DNA of 22,617 nucleotides, taken from assembly GCA_964420035.1 (NCBI GenBank), contig CAYQQR010000055.1:1-22617 (forward strand), in the 5' to 3' direction. A model generated the notes under the pieces. The model had not been told where the DNA came from and did not search any database. It saw only the letters and a program-made list of their open reading frames with translations. The stretch is from CAYQQR01 sp964420035 (GTDB lineage Bacteria; Bacteroidota; Bacteroidia; Bacteroidales; SM23-62). Made by a program: the position numbers and the translations under genes. This document shows, piece by piece, positions 16,512 through 22,617 of the stretch. Numbering within the stretch: position 1 is the first letter of the stretch; the number at the start of each line of letters is the position of its first letter.

Positions 16512-16524
16512 GTGTTGCAGTACC

Positions 16525-18798
16525 ATGGAAAGATTACCTGAAATAGAAAGAAAACAGCTCGATCCCCAACTCCACTTTGAGATGATCTCCAGGTTCACTG
16601 AGATGTACCGGTCTTTTCCCGATGACCAGGTTGCCTCAAGGGAAGCTGCTTGCTTGAGCATACAGACACCCTATATGATGGGAGATATCCGGGAAGGGGA
16701 TCTTTTCGCCGGCAGGATGATCTTTCCCGCCATATATTTCACCCCTCAGGCCTGTGGCGATGCCGGGGGATTCGGATATGCGCTGGATGAAACCAAGTTT
16801 AAAGAACTCATTGACCAGCCTGAACTTAAGTCGGGACAAAAGGAAAGACTCAGCCAGTACCTGGATTTCTGGAGAACCGGGCATTCTTCCTACCTGTGCC
16901 GGAAAAACTATCCCGGCCATTTACAGGAGGGCTTGCCCAGCGATAACTGGACCGGTGAAAGCGGAATAGCTTTTCCCTTATACCGGATGTCGGGTACGCA
17001 TCTGAATTACAGAAAACTCCTGCACCTGGGTGTGGATGGTCTGAAAAATGAAATCCTTAGGAAATCTGAAAAATTTCAGGATGATCCCCGCGAGCATGAA
17101 TTCCTGATGGCGGCATTTCAAATGCTGGATATATTTTCAAGACTCTGCTCTGACCACGCGCTTCGTGCCAGAAAAATGGCCATGAAGATGGATGGGCAGG
17201 ACCGCACGGACTTGCTGATCATGTCCGACATACTGGCTCATATCAGCACTAAACCCCCGCTTGACTTTCGGGCGGCCATCCAACTGAGTTTCCTCTATGG
17301 TGTCTTTTCAGGCTCACAAAATTATGGAAGGATTGATGATTACCTGGGGTCATACCTGGCGCACGACCTGGATACCGGACTCATCGACCGGCATGAGGCT
17401 GCCCGTATCATGGAAGCCTGGTGGACCATGATGATCGCCAGGAACACCCCCTATGACGGCCGGGCCATCATTGGCGGCCGGGGCAGGCGGAACGAAGAAA
17501 CTGCAGACCGGCTGGCCATTTTGGCCCTACAAACTGCAGGCCGGGTGAAAGACATACTACCCCAACTCACCCTCAGGATATACAAGGGACAAAATCCCAT
17601 GCTTTTTGAGCTGGCCCTGGATGTCCTGGCGGAAGGCTCTACCTTCCCCATGTTGTATAACGATGATGTCAACATCCCGGCGGCCGCAAAGGCACTTGGC
17701 ATTCCCGAAAAAATTGCAGAGAATGTCATTCCCTTTGGCTGCGGGGAATATATGATAAACCACCAGAGTGTAGCTACACCCAGCAGCGTTTTGAACCTGC
17801 TAAAAGTCCTGGAGGTCTGCCTGCACAAGGGAACCGACCCGGTAAGCCGGGAAAAAACAGGCAAACCCGGTATGCATTACCGCCTGGGTTCCTATGAAGA
17901 ACTGCTTTCATGCTACAAAGAGCTAGTGGAGTATTACGTGGATCTTTTAGCCGAACAGGAAAAGATAGAATATGATACGGCGGGTAATGTCGGCAGCTTT
18001 CTTAGTCTGAGTGTTTTGTACGATAATTGCCTGGAACGGGCCAAAGCGATTTTTAACGGGGGGCTTGCACACCTCGGGGGTACCCTGGAGATATACGGCT
18101 TTACCAATACAGCCGACAGCCTGACAGCACTCAAAAAGGTGGTTTACGATCAAAAGAAATACGGTCTGGATGAAGTGGTTGAAGCCCTCGACAAGAATTT
18201 TGAGGGTTATGATGAAATCAGGGAGGTCCTTCTGAATGCCCCTAAATACGGAAACGACCTGGATGAAGCGGACCGATCCGCCATGATGGTCCACGATCAT
18301 GTATGCAGGTACACCCGGACCAGGGTCGAAACGGTCCGTCTGGATTCCTACCTGGTGGTCAATATCAACAATGATGCAAACACCACATTGGGCAGGTATA
18401 CAGCCGCCTCGGCTGACGGCCGGAAGGCATTCACCAGCATGTCCAACGGGAATGCTCCCCATACGGGCATGGACCGGAATGGCCTCACAGCCATGCTAAA
18501 TTCCCTTGTAAAGCCCGACCCTTCGATTCATGCAGGTAGCGTGCAAAACATGAAGTTCTCCAGGGAACTGTTCCTGAAATACCGCGATAAGGTCAGGGCC
18601 CTGCTGCGTGCCTATTTTGAGATAGGCGGTACACAGGCCATGATCACCGTGGTGAGCCGGAAGGAACTTGAAAAAGCCATGAAAGCCCCTGAAAAATATG
18701 CCAACCTTGTGGTCCGCGTTGGCGGCTTCAGCGCCCGTTTCGTCGATCTCAGTCCGGAAGTTCAGCAGGAAATTCTGAACCGAACCCTTTACGAATAA
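16525..18798 (+). CDS. Glycyl radical enzyme (pyruvate formate-lyase-like), substrate unknown
   Basis: A 757-residue cytoplasmic enzyme of the glycyl radical superfamily. The C-terminal glycine loop reads RVGGFSARFVDLS, with Gly734 expected to carry the radical. The thiyl-forming Cys406 is in PFGCGEY, with Glu408 at the +2 position, the C-x-E arrangement seen in dehydratases, choline TMA-lyase and related enzymes and not the Cys-Cys of true pyruvate formate-lyase. The block near 630-650 (ASADGRKAFTSMSNG, then NGLTAMLNS) also matches the superfamily. Length is slightly below the usual 780-850. The family performs radical eliminations, decarboxylations or C-C cleavage under anaerobic conditions, so this one needs a radical SAM activating enzyme, and none is in the window. 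It lies between a symporter and a mannosylglucose phosphorylase, with only 16 bases to the latter. I would not name a reaction. Confidence 0.88.
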   Translation: MERLPEIERKQLDPQLHFEMISRFTEMYRSFPDDQVASREAACLSIQTPYMMGDIREGDLFAGRMIFPAIYFTPQACGDAGGFGYALDETKFKELIDQPELKSGQKERLSQYLDFWRTGHSSYLCRKNYPGHLQEGLPSDNWTGESGIAFPLYRMSGTHLNYRKLLHLGVDGLKNEILRKSEKFQDDPREHEFLMAAFQMLDIFSRLCSDHALRARKMAMKMDGQDRTDLLIMSDILAHISTKPPLDFRAAIQLSFLYGVFSGSQNYGRIDDYLGSYLAHDLDTGLIDRHEAARIMEAWWTMMIARNTPYDGRAIIGGRGRRNEETADRLAILALQTAGRVKDILPQLTLRIYKGQNPMLFELALDVLAEGSTFPMLYNDDVNIPAAAKALGIPEKIAENVIPFGCGEYMINHQSVATPSSVLNLLKVLEVCLHKGTDPVSREKTGKPGMHYRLGSYEELLSCYKELVEYYVDLLAEQEKIEYDTAGNVGSFLSLSVLYDNCLERAKAIFNGGLAHLGGTLEIYGFTNTADSLTALKKVVYDQKKYGLDEVVEALDKNFEGYDEIREVLLNAPKYGNDLDEADRSAMMVHDHVCRYTRTRVETVRLDSYLVVNINNDANTTLGRYTAASADGRKAFTSMSNGNAPHTGMDRNGLTAMLNSLVKPDPSIHAGSVQNMKFSRELFLKYRDKVRALLRAYFEIGGTQAMITVVSRKELEKAMKAPEKYANLVVRVGGFSARFVDLSPEVQQEILNRTLYE

Positions 18799-18814
18799 TC
18801 CTTAACCACGTCCC

Positions 18815-19990
18815 ATGAAGAAACAGCAGTTTGAAAAAAGACTACAGAAGATTACCCGGGATCACGAAAAACTGATACAGAAAAAAAATAAGCCTTTAAA
18901 GAAATTCCCGAACGGTATCTACCTCAAGTATAAACGCCCGGTAATCACGGACAAGCACACTCCATTATTCTGGAGATACGATCTGGATCACAAGTCGAAT
19001 CCTCACCTTATGGAACGCATGGGCATCAATGCTGCCTTTAATGCAGGCGCCCTCTTTTTTGAAGGAAAGTTCTGCTTGATGGTTCGGGTGGAAGGTTGGG
19101 ATCGCAAATCTTTTTTTGCCGTTGCCGAGAGCAAAACAGGGATCGATGGATTCCGGTTCTGGGATTACCCGGTATGCTTGCCCCAAACTTCGGAACCCGA
19201 TGTCAATGTTTACGACATGCGACTGACGGAACATGAAGACGGCTGGATTTACGGTGTTTTTTGCACCGAACGCAAAGACCCTGAAACGCCTGATCCTTCA
19301 GCAGCAGTCGCCCAGTGCGGCCTTGCCCGTACGAAGAACCTGGTGGACTGGGAGCGTCTACCGGACATTAAAACACCTTCTCCCCAGCAAAGGAACTGTG
19401 TTTTGCATCCTGAGTTGGTGAATGGTCAGTATGCCTTTTATACCCGTCCGCAGGACGATTTCATTCAGACCGGTTCCGGGGGGGGTATCGGATGGGGCCT
19501 GTGTGAAGATATAAACAAGCCCGTGATCAAAGACGAAGTGATCATTGATCGCAGGGAATATCACACGGTCAATGAGGTTAAGAACGGTCAGGGCCCCGCT
19601 CCCCTGAAAACCAGGGACGGATGGTTGCACCTGGCCCATGGGGTAAGGAACACTGCAGCCGGATTGCGATATGTTTTATATATGTTCCTCACCGATCTGA
19701 AGGACCCCTCCAAAATGATCAAGAAACCCGGGGGATATTTCCTTGTACCCACCGGCCTTGAACGCGTGGGTGATGTATCCAATGTGGTATTCAGCAACGG
19801 ATGGATAGCACGCGGAAACGGGGATGTATATATATATTACGGTTCTTCCGATACCCGAGTGCATGTGGCCACTTCCGGTATCGACAGGCTGCTGGATCAT
19901 GTACATAATACCCCGGAAGACGGGGGTACTTCTGCAGAATGCGTGGCCCAACGTACAGAGCTTATCAAAAAAAACAAGAGAATATTATAA
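18815..19990 (+). CDS. GH130 4-O-beta-D-mannosyl-D-glucose phosphorylase
   Basis: A 391-residue cytoplasmic phosphorylase that splits beta-1,4-mannosyl-glucose with phosphate into mannose 1-phosphate and glucose. The sequence follows the characterised B. fragilis mannosylglucose phosphorylase (GH130 subfamily 1) closely as I remember it: TPLFWRYDL, NPHLMERMGINA, FFAVAES, NVYDMRL with the probable catalytic Asp134, EHEDGWIYG, TRPQDDFI, GSGGGIGW, LAHGVRN, GDVSNVVFSNGWIA and YYGSSDTRVHVATS. Length is the same (about 390). There is no signal peptide, as expected for an energy-saving intracellular phosphorylase. In B. fragilis the gene works beside mannobiose 2-epimerase and a mannanase; neither is in this window, although both could lie outside it. 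It follows the glycyl radical enzyme by 16 bases and precedes the sulfatase by 28 bases. Confidence 0.9.
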   Translation: MKKQQFEKRLQKITRDHEKLIQKKNKPLKKFPNGIYLKYKRPVITDKHTPLFWRYDLDHKSNPHLMERMGINAAFNAGALFFEGKFCLMVRVEGWDRKSFFAVAESKTGIDGFRFWDYPVCLPQTSEPDVNVYDMRLTEHEDGWIYGVFCTERKDPETPDPSAAVAQCGLARTKNLVDWERLPDIKTPSPQQRNCVLHPELVNGQYAFYTRPQDDFIQTGSGGGIGWGLCEDINKPVIKDEVIIDRREYHTVNEVKNGQGPAPLKTRDGWLHLAHGVRNTAAGLRYVLYMFLTDLKDPSKMIKKPGGYFLVPTGLERVGDVSNVVFSNGWIARGNGDVYIYYGSSDTRVHVATSGIDRLLDHVHNTPEDGGTSAECVAQRTELIKKNKRIL

Positions 19991-20018
19991 TTTACAAACC
20001 ATTTTAACTAATAACGTC

Positions 20019-21614
20019 ATGCAGAAACATTCAGCTTTTATTATGAGCGGTCTGGCAGGCCTGGGCATGTCCTGCCAGGAACAAGCCAAGAAAATGCCTG
20101 AAAAGCCCAACATCATTTTCATCATGAGCGACGATCATGCCTATCAGGCCATCAGTGCCTATGGCTCGGTATTGAATCAAACCCCGAACATCGACCGTCT
20201 CGCCCAGGAAGGTATGTTGTTCGAACAGGCTTTTGTTACCAATTCCATCTGTTCCCCGAGCCGGGCGGTTATCCTGACCGGCAAATACAGTCACCTGAAC
20301 GGGGTGATCGACAACCGGCTGCCTTTCGATACCTCCCAGGTAACCTTTCCGAAAATATTACGGGAGCATGGCTACCAGACGGCCATGATTGGCAAGTGGC
20401 ACCTGAAAACTGAGCCAAGCGGCTTCGATTTCTGGAGGGTGCTTCCGGGACAGGGAGATTACTACAACCCTGAATTCAAAACACGGGAAGGAACCCGGCA
20501 ATATGAAGGCTATGTCAGTGATATCATCACCGGTTTTGCCCTGGAATGGCTTGAAAAACGGGATCCGGACAAGCCCTTCATGATGATATACCAGCATAAG
20601 GCTCCGCACCGCGAATGGTATCCCGGTCCGGGCCATCTTGGATACGGCTTTGACAAGGAGTTCCCTGAACCGGTGACCTTTTTCGACGATTATTCAACCC
20701 GGGGCTCTGCAGCACGTGAACAGGAAATGACGCTCCTTTACGACATGAAACCCTCGAACGATAACAAGCTGGATACCATATCCGCCCTTGGCATCACCGG
20801 AACCAATGCATGGGGCCGGCGTAATTATGCCCGGCATATGAAACGCTTCACCGGGGAGCAAAAAAGAGCATGGGATTCTGTTTATGACCCTGTGATTGAG
20901 GAATTTAACAAGCAGCTTCCCGAAGGGAGAGAGCTGCAAAGATGGAAATACCAGCGCTATATGCAGGATTACCTGGGATGCATCCAATCGGTGGATGACA
21001 ATGTAGGCAGATTACTGGATTATCTCGAGAAAAATGATCTTGCAGAAAACACGATAGTGTTCTACACTTCCGACCAGGGATTCTACCTGGGAGAACACGG
21101 ATGGTTCGACAAGCGATTCATGTATGAGGAATCCTTCCGCACGCCCCTGCTGGTCCGGTGGCCCGGAGTGGTTGAAGAGGGAACGAAAACAGATGCCATG
21201 GTGCTCAACCTGGATATCCCCGAAACCATTCTTGAAATTGCCGGTGCCGAAATACCCGCTGAAATGCAGGGCGTGAGCTTCCTGCCCATCCTGAAAGGAG
21301 AAGAACCCGAAGACTGGAGAGATGCAGTGTATTATCATTATTATGAATACCCGTCCGTACATATGGTCAAGAGACATTATGGGATCAGGACCGACCGGTA
21401 TAAGCTGATCCATTTCTATTATGATGTGGACGAGTGGGAGCTGTATGACCTGGAGGCCGACCCCCACGAGGTAAACAACATTTACGGCGAACCCGGTACA
21501 GAGGAGATAACGAAAGATCTGAAAGAACAACTCAGGAACCTTCGTGAACAATTCGGAGACACCGATGAGGTAACCCGTTCTTTCCTCCCGGAAGCCTTAC
21601 AACTGGCTGAATAA
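20019..21614 (+). CDS. Type I (formylglycine-dependent) sulfatase
   Basis: A 531-residue exported sulfatase. The frame stays open back to 19824, inside the GH130 gene, but the ATG at 20019 starts right after that gene with a short leader (MQKHSAFIMSGLAGLGMSC) whose Cys19 may be lipidated; the lipobox is weak because Gly occupies the -3 position. The catalytic residue is Cys78 in the core CSPSR, to be converted to formylglycine. Metal ligands are Asp38-Asp39 in MSDDH and Asp352-Gln353 in SDQGFYLGEHG, and KWH and KAPH blocks add active-site residues. The C-terminal YHYYEYP and DLEADPHEVNN segments are typical of glycan sulfatases (arylsulfatase A / N-acetylglucosamine-6-sulfatase-like). It probably removes sulfate from a glycan in the periplasm. 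The sugar is not predictable. No maturase gene is in the window. The next gene begins two bases after its stop. Confidence 0.92.
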   Translation: MQKHSAFIMSGLAGLGMSCQEQAKKMPEKPNIIFIMSDDHAYQAISAYGSVLNQTPNIDRLAQEGMLFEQAFVTNSICSPSRAVILTGKYSHLNGVIDNRLPFDTSQVTFPKILREHGYQTAMIGKWHLKTEPSGFDFWRVLPGQGDYYNPEFKTREGTRQYEGYVSDIITGFALEWLEKRDPDKPFMMIYQHKAPHREWYPGPGHLGYGFDKEFPEPVTFFDDYSTRGSAAREQEMTLLYDMKPSNDNKLDTISALGITGTNAWGRRNYARHMKRFTGEQKRAWDSVYDPVIEEFNKQLPEGRELQRWKYQRYMQDYLGCIQSVDDNVGRLLDYLEKNDLAENTIVFYTSDQGFYLGEHGWFDKRFMYEESFRTPLLVRWPGVVEEGTKTDAMVLNLDIPETILEIAGAEIPAEMQGVSFLPILKGEEPEDWRDAVYYHYYEYPSVHMVKRHYGIRTDRYKLIHFYYDVDEWELYDLEADPHEVNNIYGEPGTEEITKDLKEQLRNLREQFGDTDEVTRSFLPEALQLAE

Positions 21615-21616
21615 GA

Positions 21617-22617
21617 ATGAGCCTGCTCAGAAAGATCATCATCAGGGTCGGAATTGTCCTACTGGCCCTGTTCCTGCTGTATTTCCTGTTCACCAACCTG
21701 GGATTGCTGGGAAACCTGAAGTTCAACAAAGGGCCGGAACAGATCATCCTTGACTGTGATACCGGTAACGAACTGGATGATTTGTACGCCATTCTGCGGG
21801 CCGTGACTTCGGAAAAACTTGAAGTCATGGCCCTCACCTCGACCCACTGGTACAACCATCCCAATGCCGGCGACACCAGCATGCAATTCAGCTATCGTCT
21901 AAACAACAAACTGCTGGAACTGCTGGGGCGGACCGATATCCCTTCACTAAAGGGCGCCACCCGCCCCATCGGCTACTGGGGCGAGAACCAACCCCAGGTA
22001 TCGGAGGCCTCCCGGGTCATACGTGAGTACGCCCGGGAAGCCAGTCCGAAAGGCAAGCTCAATGTGGTCTGTACAGGCAATACCACCAACCTTGCCACGG
22101 TCATTCTCCGGGAGCCGGAGTTGGCTGCCAATATACGGTGCTACATGATGGGAGTTAAATATGATCCGGACGAAGGGGTCTGGAACAAGAATGCCTTCAA
22201 TGTACGCAACGACCTGGATGCCTTTGATCTTCTGCTGAATACGGAAGATCTTGAGATGCACATCATGACCGCCACCACCTCGAAGGTTTTTGTACTGAAC
22301 CGCCGGCAAACAGATCTCTTCTTTGAATCCTATGGAGCACTGGGAGAAATGTTCATCAACCGCTGGGAGCAGGTGGGCCCGGATAACGATACCCGGATCT
22401 TCTGGGACCTGGCCCTGATCGAAGCCCTGATCCACCCGGAGTTTGCTACGGAAAAGGAAGTTTTTACACCGCCTGAAAATACCAGGCGCAAAGTCTGGGT
22501 CTATACCCAGATCAACGAGGCAGCGATGATCGATATGTTTTACATGGAAACGGAGAGGAAATTGAATTCAGGATTCAGAATCACTACTGTCCGGGTAAAT
22601 CGCAAGATAACTAAATG
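21617..22617 (+). CDS. Membrane-anchored nucleoside-hydrolase-like protein (cut by window end)
   Basis: The frame opens at an ATG two bases after the sulfatase stop and runs 333 codons to the window edge, where the last two bases are TG, so a TGA stop could come next. After a basic start, a hydrophobic segment at about 7-32 looks like a signal anchor, with little sign of cleavage. The body resembles the inosine-uridine nucleoside hydrolase fold: Asp46 and Asp48 with Asp54-Asp55 in ILDCDTGNELDDLYAI, a CTGNTTNLA block like the usual GPLTNLA, NVRNDLDAF like NFxxDPEA, and FWDLALIEAL (Asp264) at the place of the usual His-Asp. The Ca-binding motif is DxDxGxxxDD, two residues longer than the classical DxDxGxDD. 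The family cleaves N-glycosidic bonds of nucleosides, but this subgroup may act on another ribosyl or glycosyl compound. Confidence 0.85.
   Translation, partial: MSLLRKIIIRVGIVLLALFLLYFLFTNLGLLGNLKFNKGPEQIILDCDTGNELDDLYAILRAVTSEKLEVMALTSTHWYNHPNAGDTSMQFSYRLNNKLLELLGRTDIPSLKGATRPIGYWGENQPQVSEASRVIREYAREASPKGKLNVVCTGNTTNLATVILREPELAANIRCYMMGVKYDPDEGVWNKNAFNVRNDLDAFDLLLNTEDLEMHIMTATTSKVFVLNRRQTDLFFESYGALGEMFINRWEQVGPDNDTRIFWDLALIEALIHPEFATEKEVFTPPENTRRKVWVYTQINEAAMIDMFYMETERKLNSGFRITTVRVNRKITK

Noticed and set aside
19824..20018. 65-residue upstream extension of the sulfatase overlapping the GH130 gene
   Set aside because: The overlap is with a conserved part of GH130 in another frame, and the ATG at 20019 gives an export leader.
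1..22617. CRISPR arrays, tRNA or rRNA genes, insertion sequences
   Set aside because: No regular repeat-spacer pattern, no cloverleaf or rRNA-like sequence, and no transposase or integrase frame was recognised by eye. Faint remnants could be missed.

Overview
The window looks like a chromosomal segment of a Bacteroidota bacterium, most plausibly a marine or sediment Bacteroidales/Marinilabiliales-type organism (the lineage is an inference). The evidence is a type IX secretion sorting tail on a peptidase, several Bacteroidota-style -7 boxes (TAnnTTTG), weak or absent Shine-Dalgarno sequences, lipoprotein signals on a glycosidase and a sulfatase, and a GH130 phosphorylase very like the one known from Bacteroides fragilis. 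A glycyl radical enzyme suggests the cell can live without oxygen.

Left part (1-9.9 kb): a minus-strand secreted S9 prolyl-oligopeptidase-type peptidase is divergent from a plus-strand pair, galactokinase (galK) and a GH3 glycosidase with a PA14 insert. That pair converges, with no base between the stop codons, on a minus-strand pair made of aldose 1-epimerase (galM) followed by an M1 metallopeptidase with a T9SS tail. Together they give sugar release, anomer conversion and galactose phosphorylation, with two envelope or secreted peptidases. No galT or galE is visible.

Middle (9.9-14.1 kb): a lipoprotein of unknown function with a very clear promoter and a strong terminator, then a 1034-residue ABCG-like half transporter with an N-terminal TerB-like helical region. 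A 468-bp non-coding stretch follows (14128-14595). It holds short tandem repeats, three hairpins and a promoter-like box.

Right part (14.6-22.6 kb): five plus-strand genes read as one catabolic locus: an SSS-family sodium/solute symporter, an unassigned glycyl radical enzyme, a GH130 mannosylglucose phosphorylase, a type I sulfatase and a membrane-anchored nucleoside-hydrolase-like protein cut by the window edge after 333 codons. The last four are spaced 2-28 bp apart. The reading is import of a small glycan or solute, phosphorolysis of beta-mannosyl-glucose, and desulfation in the periplasm. The glycyl radical enzyme step is unknown, and its activating radical SAM enzyme is not in the window. 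This locus is the best candidate for undescribed biology here.
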